Source of the DNA: Pseudomonas caricapapayae
GTDB taxonomy: Bacteria; Pseudomonadota; Gammaproteobacteria; Pseudomonadales; Pseudomonadaceae
Assembly (NCBI RefSeq): GCF_001400735.1
Contig: NZ_LJPW01000012.1
Location: forward strand, 1-64,000
Direction: 5' to 3'
Length of the DNA: 64,000 bases
Shown: positions 39,312-49,293 of the stretch, piece after piece
Numbering within the stretch: the first letter of the stretch is position 1
Layout: every line of letters begins with the position of its first letter
Position numbers and translations under genes: made by a program
Notes under the pieces: model-generated
The model's database searches: none
What the model was told of the DNA's origin: nothing
The model's input: the letters and a program-made list of their open reading frames with translations, nothing else

Positions 39312-40148
39312 TCAGAACAACAGGGTCCACAGCGCAAACCCTGCGTACCAGACGATCGCAGCACGAACCAGCAGCTCCCAGAGCATGTCGAGACCGGTTA
39401 CACCTTGCGGGCCGATCACCGGAGGCGGGACCTCGCTGGCGGCGCAACCCACACGTGTAATTAACTGCGCGGCGCTGATATTCCAGTTGAGCAGCTCGTG
39501 CAGCATGACCCGGCTGACCGCAACAAAATTGCCGACCAGCGCAAAGCTCGCGGCAAGCAACCTGACCGGCACCCAGTCAAAGGCGTGGCGCAACTGCCCT
39601 GCCCGCTCGACCAGCGCGGGTGTCCTGCCATGCTCGGCGGCAAGCGCCAACAGCCTGTAGGCGAGCGCGGCCACGGGCCCTAGCACGAAGTACCAGAAAA
39701 TCACGGCAAAGAAACTCTGAAACGCCTGCCAGAGCACGTAACCCTGAACACCCTGCAGCAGTTGCTCGCCATTGTCCGCCTGTACGCTCATGTCGCGCTC
39801 GGCAACATGCACCGCCGCCTGCGCATCGCCACGCCTGCAGGCGTCGCGGAATGGCCCGAGAACTGCAATCAGGTCAACCCGGCCCAGGCTGTAGATCAGC
39901 ACCAGCAGATGAATGGGCAGGACCAGCCAGCCGTAGGCCACCGAGCCGATGATGGTCAATGCCAGTTGCAGGATCAGGACTGGCACAAGAACCAGCAGCG
40001 CCAGCATGACCCATGGACGCGTCGCCGTTCGCGGACTGGCCTCGAGTTTTGCCAGCTCTTTCAGCCATGGCCCGTCGCGTTGAACACGCTGACGCAGAGC
40101 AGAAAATTTTTCGATAAGAACGGCCAGCAGTAGCACCAGAAAACTCAT
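39312..40148 (-). CDS. ampE: AmpE, membrane protein linked to AmpD
   Basis: This 278-residue inner-membrane protein matches AmpE. It begins MSFLVLLLAVLIEKFSALRQ, has four to five hydrophobic segments and keeps conserved FAVIFWYFVLGPVAALAYR and PARLLA-type regions (WVPVRLLAASFALVG). Its role in sensing cell wall turnover with AmpD is only partly known. It lies 15 bp after ampD in the same operon, as in P. aeruginosa. Confidence 0.92.
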   Translation of the reverse strand: MSFLVLLLAVLIEKFSALRQRVQRDGPWLKELAKLEASPRTATRPWVMLALLVLVPVLILQLALTIIGSVAYGWLVLPIHLLVLIYSLGRVDLIAVLGPFRDACRRGDAQAAVHVAERDMSVQADNGEQLLQGVQGYVLWQAFQSFFAVIFWYFVLGPVAALAYRLLALAAEHGRTPALVERAGQLRHAFDWVPVRLLAASFALVGNFVAVSRVMLHELLNWNISAAQLITRVGCAASEVPPPVIGPQGVTGLDMLWELLVRAAIVWYAGFALWTLLF

Positions 40149-40163
40149 TGTTCGTCCCTCACA

Positions 40164-40712
40164 TCAATCCAGCAAAGCCGCTCGAAACCTGGCCCAGTCA
40201 AAACAGGGGCCAGGATCAGTCTTGCGTCCCGGCGCGATGTCACTGTGACCACAGATACGCTCGGGGGTGATTGCCACAAAAGCCTGACGCAACTGACGCG
40301 TCAGGTCGATCAGTGCGTCGTATTGCGCATCGGTGAACGGCTGCTCGTCAGTTCCTTCCAGCTCGATGCCGACCGAAAAATCGTTACAGCCCTCACGGCC
40401 CTGAAAACTGGAAACACCAGCGTGCCAGGCGCGATCAAGACAAGAGACGAACTGAATGACGTCGCCATCACGCTCGATCAGAAAATGCGCTGAAACGCGC
40501 AGATCGGCAATCCCCACAAAGTAGGGATGCTCGGTGGTGTCGAGCTGGTTCTGAAAGAAGGCCTGCACCTTGCCAGTCTTGAATTGTGCGGGCGGCAAGC
40601 TGATGTTATGGATCACCAGCAGCGAGATCTCGCCGTCGGGTCGCGCATTGAAGTTGGGCGAAGGGCAATGCTGTACGCCGTCGCACCAGCCGCTTGCGGA
40701 GTCCAGTTGCAT
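40164..40712 (-). CDS. ampD: AmpD, 1,6-anhydro-N-acetylmuramyl-L-alanine amidase
   Basis: This 182-residue cytoplasmic zinc amidase recycles muropeptides; its loss typically derepresses AmpC beta-lactamase. Zinc and catalytic residues are visible in LLVIHNISLPP, AWHAGVSSF and CGHSDIAPGRKTDPGPCFDW. The start chosen is MQLDSASGW, preceded by AAGGAG; the frame runs 36 codons upstream. It is the first gene of ampD-ampE. Confidence 0.94.
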   Translation of the reverse strand: MQLDSASGWCDGVQHCPSPNFNARPDGEISLLVIHNISLPPAQFKTGKVQAFFQNQLDTTEHPYFVGIADLRVSAHFLIERDGDVIQFVSCLDRAWHAGVSSFQGREGCNDFSVGIELEGTDEQPFTDAQYDALIDLTRQLRQAFVAITPERICGHSDIAPGRKTDPGPCFDWARFRAALLD

Positions 40713-40918
40713 GAACGCTCCTTGATCGGGGATGAGTAAGTCGCGCTGATTATGCCCGTGACAAGAGCCCGTGTGGGGTCGGGTACAGATTTGCGGTGCG
40801 GGGGATACGCTATTCACCACCGAGCGGTGTGACGCGAAGCATCAGCAGCTGCATGCCGACGCGGAGCGCCGGCACAAATAAGGAAACGACAGGAAGACAA
40901 GGGCTTCAAGGCAGGCGA

Positions 40919-43174
40919 TCACGCGCCCTTGAGCTTGCGCAGGTTGCTGATGACCGACTCCAGTGCGCGATCAAACAGCAACGCGTCGTCAAGAATCCGC
41001 ACCGCACCGCGACGAAATTCGATGGCAAGGCCGACGCGGGTCTTTTCCAGGACCTTCATGCCGGTCCGGTTGACGAACACATAGCGCCCCGTCGGCTCGA
41101 CAATCGCGGTCAGCTTGCAGCGCAGCTTGTGCTCCTCATCTTCCTGAATCTCGACCCAGCAACCGACGCGCAGCTTGTCGACCATCTGCAGACCGGCGTC
41201 GTCGTCAGGCAGTTGCACGGTGGGCTCGTTGAGCATTCGCTCTTCAGGTGCGATCAGAACGATCTCTTCAACAACAGCCATCATCGGCGGGCCTTCGGCA
41301 GGGTACAAGCCGGTCGGCGGCGTATCGTCCTGCGCATCGTCCTCACTGCCTTCCTGCAACCGCGAGAAATGCTGAAACGCCTGAACGTGCAGCGATTCAA
41401 GCTGGCTGAAGAATTCGCTGGTGGCAAACGGATCGAATGCTGCGCTGGTCAGGCCATCACGCAGAGACTTGAGCAACCCCGGCACCAGGTCAAGCAGACG
41501 CTGGAGTGCCTGCGGATCGTCATGTTGCTCGACGCTCCAGATCAGCTCGTCCATGGTTGCCAGCCCGGCCTGCCACTCGCTGGACTCTTCGCCATGCTTG
41601 AGACAGGTCAGCAGAAGCACCTTGCTCCAGGCCTCCTGCAACAGGCGCACAACCACTTCAGGCAAAGTTCTGCCCAGCAGGCGCTGATTCAACTCATGCT
41701 GCACCTGTTGCCGAGCCAGTTCGGCGCGCGCGCGCCCTTCTTCGGCGTCACGGGTGCGCTGCTCAAGCAACTCGCTGCGACGGCGCTCGTCGCTGGTGAA
41801 CGCCAGAAAATCTGCCAGCAACTCGGAAAAGATTGCCGGGTCATCAACAAAATCGTTGAGCAGACGCTGCACGATCTGTTCGACCCGCTGGTAGAGCGAG
41901 TCGCGCTGATAATCGTCGCGGCCGCCCCAGCCCAACGCGGCAGTGGCAATTTCGTTGAGCAGGCGACGGGCCGGATGGCTGCCACGACTGAAAAAGCTCT
42001 TGTCGAGCACCGCTACCTTGAGCATCGGAATCTGCAGGCGTCCGATCAGCGCGCGCAATGACGGCGTCAGGTTGCGATCATCGAGAATAAACTCGAACAG
42101 CATGGCAATCAGGTTGATCACATCTTCATCGCCAACGCCGACAATTCTGGACTTGCCAGTCTTGACGTTGACCCGGGTCAGCAACTGCTCCAGCTGATCA
42201 CGCAGGTCAAAATCGTCTGCGGTGTCCTGAGAGGGAACGTATTGCTGCAGGTGAGAAAGCAGACGCAGCAGATCCTTGCTGGAAATCGGACGCACTTCGG
42301 CATTGGGCTCATGGCGCGGAGCGAGGTTGCCACGAACCTGCAGCAACAGCTCCTGCAGAGCAGAAAAAACTTCCTGCACGCCCTTGTCGAGCTTGTCGGC
42401 GGCTTCGTTCAGGGCAGGATCGGACATTTCGGAACCGCGGTTTCGCGGAGCGGCCCGGTCTGATGATCGGCGGGTCGGCAATGCCTTCATGTCCGGCAAC
42501 ACACCCGTCGCAATCAACAGCTGGTTGGCTTCGCTGTACAGGTGGTCAGTGTTGGCCAGAACATATTTCTCGAACAGCTTGAGAATGATCAATTTGACCT
42601 TGATCTCGACACCAAGGCTACGTCCGGCCTCCAGGAAAAACCTGCACAACATGGCCGGCCCCAGCGGGTTGGCGTCCTCGGTGATGGTCTGAGGAATCAG
42701 AACATTCAGCCGCGCAGTAAGCTGGCCCAGCGCCAGGCTGTCACGGCTCATGACCTTGCTGACCATCGCATCCACGGCCACCGTCTTTTCCAGGTCGTCG
42801 TTATGCACCAGCGCCAGTTTGTCGAAGGACACCGAGGAGGGAAGCACGGGCTCATGAATCTGATACTGGCCCAAAGCCAGAAAAGACTCATAGAATTTGT
42901 CGAGAAAGCCACGTTCTATGCTTTTGCGCTTGAGGCGCAAGTCACGCATGGCTTCAAAGAAAATGTTCTGGTCAGTGTTGCTGCGAGCACGATCAGCCAT
43001 TTCGAACAGCGTGTCGTCGGCGTTGTCGAACAGCGCCTGCAATGCATCCTTGAGCTGCTGGGCGGCCTTGTCGCGGACCTGCAGCAACACAACGGGTAAT
43101 CGGGCCAAAGGAGTACCGGCCCCTTGCGCGGGGAGCGATTTGCTCAACGGCACTACTTTTTCGTCGTTCGGCAT
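40919..43174 (-). CDS. DUF1631 domain-containing protein
   Basis: This 751-residue protein matches the DUF1631 family along its length. It is largely helical and charged. The last about 90 residues (VDKLRVGCWVEIQ...TGRYVFVNRTGMKVL) resemble a small PilZ-like beta domain, though c-di-GMP residues are not obvious. The function of the family is unknown. A PTRRSSDR stretch near residue 233 resembles an adapter-encoded peptide but its codons rule that out. It is divergent from nadC, as in P. aeruginosa. Confidence 0.85.
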   Translation of the reverse strand: MPNDEKVVPLSKSLPAQGAGTPLARLPVVLLQVRDKAAQQLKDALQALFDNADDTLFEMADRARSNTDQNIFFEAMRDLRLKRKSIERGFLDKFYESFLALGQYQIHEPVLPSSVSFDKLALVHNDDLEKTVAVDAMVSKVMSRDSLALGQLTARLNVLIPQTITEDANPLGPAMLCRFFLEAGRSLGVEIKVKLIILKLFEKYVLANTDHLYSEANQLLIATGVLPDMKALPTRRSSDRAAPRNRGSEMSDPALNEAADKLDKGVQEVFSALQELLLQVRGNLAPRHEPNAEVRPISSKDLLRLLSHLQQYVPSQDTADDFDLRDQLEQLLTRVNVKTGKSRIVGVGDEDVINLIAMLFEFILDDRNLTPSLRALIGRLQIPMLKVAVLDKSFFSRGSHPARRLLNEIATAALGWGGRDDYQRDSLYQRVEQIVQRLLNDFVDDPAIFSELLADFLAFTSDERRRSELLEQRTRDAEEGRARAELARQQVQHELNQRLLGRTLPEVVVRLLQEAWSKVLLLTCLKHGEESSEWQAGLATMDELIWSVEQHDDPQALQRLLDLVPGLLKSLRDGLTSAAFDPFATSEFFSQLESLHVQAFQHFSRLQEGSEDDAQDDTPPTGLYPAEGPPMMAVVEEIVLIAPEERMLNEPTVQLPDDDAGLQMVDKLRVGCWVEIQEDEEHKLRCKLTAIVEPTGRYVFVNRTGMKVLEKTRVGLAIEFRRGAVRILDDALLFDRALESVISNLRKLKGA

Positions 43175-43525
43175 TACACCCCCTGACAGGAAACAACCTG
43201 AACCCCATCACAAACGTGGCTTGCTATCCTCGCACTGTGAAGCGACCCGCTTGGCCTTGCACAACGTCAAAGTCATGACGTCAATTACAAGTCGGATTAT
43301 CTTTCAAAACTTGTCGTGAACGCCAGTGAGACTTCTTTCACTCTGGTGAGAAATGTGACAAGGCACTCATATGCTGCGATAGACCGCGATATTCGCTTTC
43401 CATCGCAAACGAATTTGCCAAACCGACCAACTGCATGTTCCCAGTGCCGCACCTGAGCATTGCCGCAGGTGGGTTCGCGGTGTGCGGTGCCTTATACTCG
43501 GACGACTTTGCTACTGGAGCCCGCT
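43175..43525. other. Intergenic region DUF1631 gene-nadC
   Basis: These 351 bp between divergent genes contain no convincing ORF. TATACT at 43493-43498 could be a nadC -10 box, but no good -35 is seen 16-18 bp upstream. Confidence 0.4.
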
Positions 43526-44374
43526 ATGCCGAATTTACGAATTGCCGACCTGACCGCCGAGATCGAAGCCAATGTGCGTCGTGCATTGCTTGAGGATGTC
43601 GGCAGCGGCGATATCACCGCCCAATTGATTCCGGCAGAACGGCTGGCCAAGGCCACTATCATTTCCCGCGATGCAGCGGTGATCGCAGGAACCGCGTGGG
43701 TCGATACCGTCTTCCGGCAACTGGACCCTCGGGTGGCAGTGCACTGGCAGGTGAGCGACGGCGACCGGGTCAGCCCGAATCAGGCGCTGTTCCATCTGGA
43801 AGGCCCGGCTCGTTCGCTGTTGACCGGCGAGCGCAGCGCGCTCAACTTTTTGCAGATGCTCTCGGGCGTGGCCACGCGTGCGCAATATTTCGCTGACATG
43901 GTTGCCGGCACCCAGGTCAAGCTGCTGGATACCCGCAAGACGCTGCCGGGCCTGCGCATGGCGCAGAAATACGCAGTTACCTGCGGCGGCTGCCACAACC
44001 ACCGGATCGGTCTGTACGACGCATTTCTGATCAAGGAAAACCATATTGCAGCCTGTGGCGGCATTGCTCAGGCGGTAGAAGCGGCGCACCGGATTGCACC
44101 GGGCAAGCCCGTGGAAGTCGAGGTAGAAAGCCTGAGTGAGCTCAAGCAGGCCCTGGACGCGGGTGCCGACATCATCATGCTCGATGAGTTGAGCCTTGAT
44201 GATATGCGCGAGGCCGTGCGCCTGACCGCAGGCCGCGCCCGCCTGGAAGCCAGCGGTGGCATCAATGACGACACGCTGCGGGTGATTGCCGAAACGGGTG
44301 TGGATTACATTTCCATCGGTGCCATGACCAAGGACGTAAAGGCTGTGGACCTGTCCATGCGCCTGAGCCTCTGA
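43526..44374 (+). CDS. nadC: Quinolinate phosphoribosyltransferase (nicotinate-nucleotide pyrophosphorylase)
   Basis: This 282-residue type II PRTase converts quinolinate and PRPP to nicotinate mononucleotide in NAD synthesis. The core motifs are [38 protein letters not shown], and the Glu/Asp-rich [10 protein letters not shown] and [12 protein letters not shown]. The ATG at 43526 is the family start; the frame opens at 43460. It marks the left edge of the Ter island. Confidence 0.96.
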   Translation: MPNLRIADLTAEIEANVRRALLEDVGSGDITAQLIPAERLAKATIISRDAAVIAGTAWVDTVFRQLDPRVAVHWQVSDGDRVSPNQALFHLEGPARSLLTGERSALNFLQMLSGVATRAQYFADMVAGTQVKLLDTRKTLPGLRMAQKYAVTCGGCHNHRIGLYDAFLIKENHIAACGGIAQAVEAAHRIAPGKPVEVEVESLSELKQALDAGADIIMLDELSLDDMREAVRLTAGRARLEASGGINDDTLRVIAETGVDYISIGAMTKDVKAVDLSMRLSL

Positions 44375-44421
44375 CCCATCACACACAGACGACTGTCACG
44401 ATTCGCTCGGGAGTGGACGCT

Positions 44422-45510
44422 TTGGAACAATGGTTTGTCATGAATGCGGGCAAGCAGCTTGGCCCGATGGATGCGGACGCCGCACGGCTGATTGCACGTG
44501 AATCACCCGGTGCATGGTGCTGGAAACAAGGCATGCCGGACTGGCAGCCGATCTATCAGGTGCCGCAGGTTCGTGCGATGAAGAAGGATGGCGTGACGCC
44601 CTTTCCGGCCCCGACACCGGACATGATCCAGCCGAAACCCTCCGGGCTGCCTGCACAATCCGCCCCGACACCTGCACCTGCACCTGCACCTGCACCTGCA
44701 CCTGCAAAACGTCCTTCATTTACGCCAGACCCGAACGCATCGGGTGGCTATGGTTTGTCGCAAGCGACCGCCGGGGTGGACTTCAAGCTGTACGGTGCGG
44801 AAACACAGTTCGTCGAACTGGAGCTTGATCCTGGCGAAAGTGCCGTCGCCGAAGCCGGGGCGATGATGTACAAGACCTGCGACGTGCAGATGGAAACCAT
44901 CTTCGGCGACGGCAGCAACCAGTCATCAGGGCTGCTGGGGTCGCTGTTCGGTGCCGGCAAACGCATGCTGACGGGCGAAAGCCTGTTCACCACAGTGTTT
45001 TCGCAACAGGGATCGGGCAAGGGACGCGTGGCATTTGCAGCGCCCTACCCCGGCACCATCCTGCCACTGAACCTGGGTGATTTCGGCGGCAAGCTTATCT
45101 GCCAGAAAGACAGCTTTCTGGCCGGTGCCAAAGGCGTCTCCATCGGCATCCAGTTTCAGAAAAAAATCCTCACCGGTTTGTTCGGAGGCGAAGGTTTTGT
45201 CCTGCAAAAGCTGGAGGGCGACGGCTGGGTGTTCGTGCACATGGGCGGCACAGTGCGCAAGATAGAACTGGCTGCAGGCGAAGCACTGGACGTCGATACC
45301 GGGTGTCTGGCGGCCATGACGCAGACGGTAGATTACGATATCCGCATGGTCGGTGGCGGTATCAAGTCGATGTTGTTCGGCGGCGAAGGTGTGTTTTTCG
45401 CCAGGCTGACAGGGCCTGGCACGGTATGGCTGCAAAGCCTGCCCTTCTCACGACTGGCCGGACGCATGCTGGCAGCAGGGCCAGCCGGAGTGGGCAGAAG
45501 CGAACGTTAA
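44422..45510 (+). CDS. GYF_2-like domain plus AIM24/TIGR00266 family protein
   Basis: This protein of about 362 residues has an N-terminal GYF_2-like module (EQWFVMNAGKQLGPMDADA, with WCWKQGMPDWQPIYQ), a Pro-Ala linker (residues about 80-97) and a C-terminal AIM24/TIGR00266 beta-helix domain (VELELDPGESAVAEAGAMMY ... LEGDGWVFVHMGGT). The bacterial function of AIM24 proteins is unknown. I favour TTG at 44422, with GGGAG eight bases upstream; GTG at 44413 is the longer option and lacks a spaced ribosome binding site. It is followed by terF on the same strand. Confidence 0.8.
   Translation: MEQWFVMNAGKQLGPMDADAARLIARESPGAWCWKQGMPDWQPIYQVPQVRAMKKDGVTPFPAPTPDMIQPKPSGLPAQSAPTPAPAPAPAPAPAKRPSFTPDPNASGGYGLSQATAGVDFKLYGAETQFVELELDPGESAVAEAGAMMYKTCDVQMETIFGDGSNQSSGLLGSLFGAGKRMLTGESLFTTVFSQQGSGKGRVAFAAPYPGTILPLNLGDFGGKLICQKDSFLAGAKGVSIGIQFQKKILTGLFGGEGFVLQKLEGDGWVFVHMGGTVRKIELAAGEALDVDTGCLAAMTQTVDYDIRMVGGGIKSMLFGGEGVFFARLTGPGTVWLQSLPFSRLAGRMLAAGPAGVGRSER
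44671..44706 (+). repeat. In-frame CCTGCA hexamer array, 6 copies
   Basis: Six perfect copies of CCTGCA encode (Pro-Ala)6 in the linker of the GYF-AIM24 gene. The complement of the same hexamer forms a longer array at 50421-50484 in terA. In-frame 6-bp units allow length change without frameshift. Confidence 0.92.
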
Positions 45511-45570
45511 CGTCAGCATTTCGTCATTCGATCGGGGGCCATGCAGCGCCCCCATTGCCAAGGAAGAGAC

Positions 45571-46812
45571 ATGCAGATTACTCAAGGTCAACGCATTCCC
45601 CTGTCCAGCCTGATTCAGGGCACTGACCTCACACTGTCGATTGCCATCCAGTCTGCGCAGGTCATTGATTACGTCTGCTTCGGCATCGATGCCAACGGCA
45701 AGCTGTCGGACGATCGTTACATGATTTTCTTCAATCAGCCGAGCAGCCCCTGCCACAGTGTCAAACAGCTGAACGGCGGCGATTTCCAGCTATCGCTCGC
45801 GAGTTTGCCTGCCTCGATAGACCGGTTGGTATTTACGGCGTCCATTGATGGTGCTGGCACCATGAGCGAGATTCAGGCGAGCCATTTCAGCATCCGGCAT
45901 GAGGGCCGCGACGTGGCCCGTGGCGAGTTCTCCGGCGCAACTTTTGCCGCCGAAAAAGCCATCATGGTTGCCGATATCTATCGCAAGGGCGGGGAATGGC
46001 GCATAGCGTCCAACCTGCAAGGTTACAACGCCGGGCTGGATGCACTGGTGGTCCACTTCGGCGGCGAAGTGGCTGATGCGCCGGCACCCGCGCCGGCGGC
46101 ACCTGCGCGTATTTCGCTGGAAAAGAAAATCGCTGACGCCGCACCGCAATTGATAAGCCTGGCCAAGAAGGCTCAGGTCAGTCTTGAAAAAGCCAGACTG
46201 ACCGATACCAAAGCCCGGGTCGGTCTGGTACTGGATGCATCCGGCTCGATGAATCCGCAATATACCCGCGGTCATGTTCAGGAGGTGGTGGATCGCCTGA
46301 TCCCGCTTGCCGTGCATTTCGATGACGACGGCGCACTGGACTGCTGGGCGTTCGGCGCCAAGCCGCAGCAACTGAGCGCGGTGACGCTGAGCAACTTTCA
46401 GCACTTCATCAAGACCGATCATGGCGGCTGGAAAGACTGGGAACTGGGCGCGCGCATCAACGATGAGCCCAAGGCAATGCGCATGGTCATCGACTATTAC
46501 AGAAAGTCCGGTGACAAGACGCCGGTCTACATCCTGTTCATCAGCGACGGCGGCGTGCATCAGGACCGCGAAATTACCCGCTTAATGACCGAAGCGGCAA
46601 AGCTGCCGATCTTCTGGCAGCTCGTAGGCCTTGGTGGACGTGGTTACGGGATTCTGGAAAAACTCGATGACATGGGCGGCCGCGTTGTCGACAACTGTAA
46701 CTTCTTTGCCCTGGACCGGCTGGATGAGGTCCCGGAAGAGAAACTTTATGACCTGCTGATGGAAGAGTTCCCGGACTGGCTGAAAGCGGCCAAGGCGGCG
46801 GGGATTTTGTAA
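45571..46812 (+). CDS. terF: TerF-like protein: TerD domain plus von Willebrand factor A domain
   Basis: This 413-residue protein has an N-terminal TerD-type domain (residues 1-170), a short Pro-Ala linker (APAPAPAAPA) and a C-terminal vWA domain with the MIDAS motif DASGSM, then a later TPVYILFISDGG. vWA domains of the TerF/TerY type are thought to be metal-dependent scaffolds in Ter complexes. AAGGAAG precedes the ATG at 45571; the frame opens at 45541. It converges on terE, with a shared terminator between. Confidence 0.88.
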   Translation: MQITQGQRIPLSSLIQGTDLTLSIAIQSAQVIDYVCFGIDANGKLSDDRYMIFFNQPSSPCHSVKQLNGGDFQLSLASLPASIDRLVFTASIDGAGTMSEIQASHFSIRHEGRDVARGEFSGATFAAEKAIMVADIYRKGGEWRIASNLQGYNAGLDALVVHFGGEVADAPAPAPAAPARISLEKKIADAAPQLISLAKKAQVSLEKARLTDTKARVGLVLDASGSMNPQYTRGHVQEVVDRLIPLAVHFDDDGALDCWAFGAKPQQLSAVTLSNFQHFIKTDHGGWKDWELGARINDEPKAMRMVIDYYRKSGDKTPVYILFISDGGVHQDREITRLMTEAAKLPIFWQLVGLGGRGYGILEKLDDMGGRVVDNCNFFALDRLDEVPEEKLYDLLMEEFPDWLKAAKAAGIL

Positions 46813-46885
46813 AACATCGAGCGTGCTCAACTGGCGTGCGAAAGGCACTTGCATGCTGGAGCGCTCCCAACGACAACCTCTACTA

Positions 46886-46949
46886 ACGATCACCTTTACT
46901 ATCGTGCGACGCTCTGCGTCGCCATGCCGTTCTGGACGCTCCGCATCCT
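46886..46949. repeat. Multi-hairpin palindromic element
   Basis: Nested palindromes occur in a row: ACGAT/ATCGT around 46887-46905, GCGACGC-TCT-GCGTCGC at 46906-46922, and ATGCCG/CGCAT at 46923-46945. Its minus strand shares 13 bases, GCGACGCAGAGCG, with the hairpin at 16949-16962. This suggests a dispersed intergenic repeat. Confidence 0.55.
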
Positions 46950-46963
46950 CTTTTCGACATAAC

Positions 46964-46995
46964 AAAAAACCCCTGCCATCGCTGGCAGGGGTTTT
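46964..46995. terminator. Bidirectional terminator between terF and terE
   Basis: CCCCTGCCA (46970-46978) and TGGCAGGGG (46983-46991) pair perfectly over TCGC. Six A precede the stem and TTTT follows, so it serves both convergent transcripts. Confidence 0.9.
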
Positions 46996-47013
46996 ATTGT
47001 GCGTTGCCCGGGG

Positions 47014-47592
47014 TTAGCCGATTGCCACGCCGTGCGCCTCTGCCAACGGCTTCAGGCCGCCTGCAAAGCCTTGACCAATGGCCTTGAACTTGAACTCTTC
47101 GCCATTGCGGTACAGCTCGCCGAAGATCATCGCAGTTTCGGTCGATGCATCTTCCGACAGGTCGTAACGAGCGACTTCTTTGCCGTCCGCCTTGTTCACA
47201 ACGCGGATGTAAGCGTTGGATACCTGACCAAAGCTTTGCTTGCGCTCTTCAGCCGAGTGGATAGTGACCGCAAAAACCAGCTTTTTGACCGCAGCGGCCA
47301 GACCGGTGAGCTTGACGTTCACCGACTCATCGTCGCCATCGCCTGCACCGGAACGGTTGTCGCCCAAGTGCTCGACCGAACCGTCAGCCGATTTTTTGTT
47401 GTTGTAGAAAATGAAGCTGTTGTCGTCCAGCACCTTGCCATTTTCACCCACGATAAATACCGAGGCGTCCAGGTCGAATTCGGTGCCATCGGTAACGCGT
47501 GGATCCCAGCCCAGACCAACGGTAATTTCTGTCAGGCCAGGAGCCTCTTTCGACAGGGAAACGTTACCGCCTTTACTCAGACTTACTGCCAT
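47014..47592 (-). CDS. terE: TerD-family protein, TerE type
   Basis: This 192-residue protein is closest in pattern to plasmid TerE. It has [30 protein letters not shown] and the acidic calcium-binding stretch [13 protein letters not shown], then [15 protein letters not shown]. TerD-fold proteins are calcium-binding stress proteins of the Ter complex; related genes confer tellurite resistance. It is the last gene of the minus-strand ter cluster, 37 bp after terD. Confidence 0.9.
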   Translation of the reverse strand: MAVSLSKGGNVSLSKEAPGLTEITVGLGWDPRVTDGTEFDLDASVFIVGENGKVLDDNSFIFYNNKKSADGSVEHLGDNRSGAGDGDDESVNVKLTGLAAAVKKLVFAVTIHSAEERKQSFGQVSNAYIRVVNKADGKEVARYDLSEDASTETAMIFGELYRNGEEFKFKAIGQGFAGGLKPLAEAHGVAIG

Positions 47593-47629
47593 GTTCGTAA
47601 TCCTTTCTGGAAAATTGGTTAGGCGCGAG

Positions 47630-48205
47630 TCAGAAACTCATGCCGAAATGGTTGGCGACAGCCTTCAGGCCACCGGCGTAACCCTGGCCAACCGCACGAA
47701 ATTTCCATTCCTGGCCATTGCGATACAGCTCGGCGAAGATCATTGCGGTTTCAGTCGACGCGTCTTCCGCCAGGTCGTAGCGAACAACCTCAGAACCTGA
47801 CTTTTCATTCAATACGCGAATGAACGAGCCGCCTACCTGACCGAAATTCTGCTTGCGACCTTCAGCCTCATGAATGGTCACCACAAAGACGACCTTGTTC
47901 ACATCGGCTGGAACGCGGGTCAGGTCGACCTTGAGCACTTCGTCATCGCCGTCGCCAGCACCGGTACGGTTGTCACCGGTGTGTTCGACAGAACCATCGG
48001 CGCTCTTGAGCTGGTTGTAGAAAATGAAGTCAGCTTCACTGCGGACCTTGTCATTGGCGCCCAGCAGGAATGCGCTGGCGTCCAGGTCGAATTCCTGGCC
48101 GTCAGTGGCTCGCGGGTCCCAGCCCAGACCGATCAATACATTGGTCAGGGTCGGGTCGGTTTTCGACAGCGAAAGGTTGCCACCTTTTTGCAGAGTCAAA
48201 GCCAT
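47630..48205 (-). CDS. terD: TerD-family protein, TerD type
   Basis: This 191-residue protein shows the typical TerD sequence: [42 protein letters not shown] and [16 protein letters not shown], ending [18 protein letters not shown]. Acidic residues in these loops bind calcium in studied homologues. It differs from the adjacent terE copy throughout, so the pair is old, not a recent tandem duplication. Confidence 0.92.
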   Translation of the reverse strand: MALTLQKGGNLSLSKTDPTLTNVLIGLGWDPRATDGQEFDLDASAFLLGANDKVRSEADFIFYNQLKSADGSVEHTGDNRTGAGDGDDEVLKVDLTRVPADVNKVVFVVTIHEAEGRKQNFGQVGGSFIRVLNEKSGSEVVRYDLAEDASTETAMIFAELYRNGQEWKFRAVGQGYAGGLKAVANHFGMSF

Positions 48206-48232
48206 GATTCGTTTATCTCCTCTATCCAGTGT

Positions 48233-49267
48233 TTACGCTTTTTCTTCGGCGGGTTCTTCTTTACCCGGGAAGAGCAGGCTTGCAACGATACCGATGATCA
48301 ACACGACGACCACAACCAGCAGGCTGGTATTGGCGCTGATCTCGTAACCGTGATGGAACAGGTGGTTGGTTGCGTTCAGACCCAGTTTGATGGCAATGAA
48401 GAACAGCAAGGCAATGACCGCTTTCTCCAGGTGCACCAGATAGCGCTTGAGGGCTTCAAGAACGAAATACAGAGTACGCAGACCGAGAATCGCGAAGAGC
48501 ATGGCCGAGAATACGATCAGCGGCTCGCGGCTCACAGCGATGATCGCAGGCACGGAATCGAACGCGAACAGCACGTCGGATATTTCCGCCACGACCAGAC
48601 ACAGGAACAACGGAGTTGCGAACAGGGCACCCTTGGAAGCCAGCGTGATACCGGCGTTTTCTGGCTTTTTGACTTCTTCTTCCAGAACCGAGCGACGGAC
48701 GAAGAAATTGCTGCCGTGCAGCTTTGGCCATACCGGGAACAGCTTTTTGGCGAAGCGATACGCCATGTGTTGCGAGTAGTCGACTTCTTCGTCGTCATCA
48801 TCACCCGCTCTGAGCATCATGATGGCTGTCCAGGCAACGATGACCGCGAACACCACTTCGACCCAAGGGCCCAGAGCCAGCAGGCCGGTACCAATGGCAA
48901 CGAAAATGCCGCGGAAGACGATGGCACCGATGATGCCCCAGTACAGAACGCGATGGCGCAGGCCATCCGGTATCTTGAACCAGGAGAACAGCGCCATGAA
49001 CACGAACAGGTTGTCGACGCTCAGTACTTTTTCCAGCGCATAACCGGTAACAAACAGCGTCGCGACTTCAGAGCCGTGCTGCACATACAGGAACCCGGCA
49101 AAAGCCAGCGAAATGGCGACCCAGAAAATCGACCACGCCGAGGCTTGCGCAAGGGTAATTGGTTTGTTTCCCCGGTGGGAGAACATGTCGATAGCCATAG
49201 CCGTAATGGCCAGACCGACGAAAACCGCCATCGTGAGTGGAGGGAAGCCTAGAGAGGTGCTTTCCAT
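48233..49267 (-). CDS. terC: TerC-family integral membrane protein
   Basis: This 344-residue protein has about nine hydrophobic helices with embedded acidic residues (EKVLSVDNLFVF and FAFDSVPAIIAVSREP), the signature of the TerC/Alx family, which has been linked to metal ion export and to anchoring the Ter complex. An ATG directly gives MESTSLGFPPLTM. It lies between terB and terD with gaps of about 27 bp. Confidence 0.93.
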   Translation of the reverse strand: MESTSLGFPPLTMAVFVGLAITAMAIDMFSHRGNKPITLAQASAWSIFWVAISLAFAGFLYVQHGSEVATLFVTGYALEKVLSVDNLFVFMALFSWFKIPDGLRHRVLYWGIIGAIVFRGIFVAIGTGLLALGPWVEVVFAVIVAWTAIMMLRAGDDDDEEVDYSQHMAYRFAKKLFPVWPKLHGSNFFVRRSVLEEEVKKPENAGITLASKGALFATPLFLCLVVAEISDVLFAFDSVPAIIAVSREPLIVFSAMLFAILGLRTLYFVLEALKRYLVHLEKAVIALLFFIAIKLGLNATNHLFHHGYEISANTSLLVVVVVLIIGIVASLLFPGKEEPAEEKA

Positions 49268-49293
49268 TTAACTGCGTTCCTTAGGGTAAAAAA

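Noticed and set aside
42430..42480. PTRRSSDR in the DUF1631 protein resembles the peptide coded by a common sequencing adapter (PTRRSSDL).
   Set aside because: The codons here (CCG ACC CGC CGA TCA TCA GAC CGG) do not match the adapter DNA, and the frame is intact on both sides.
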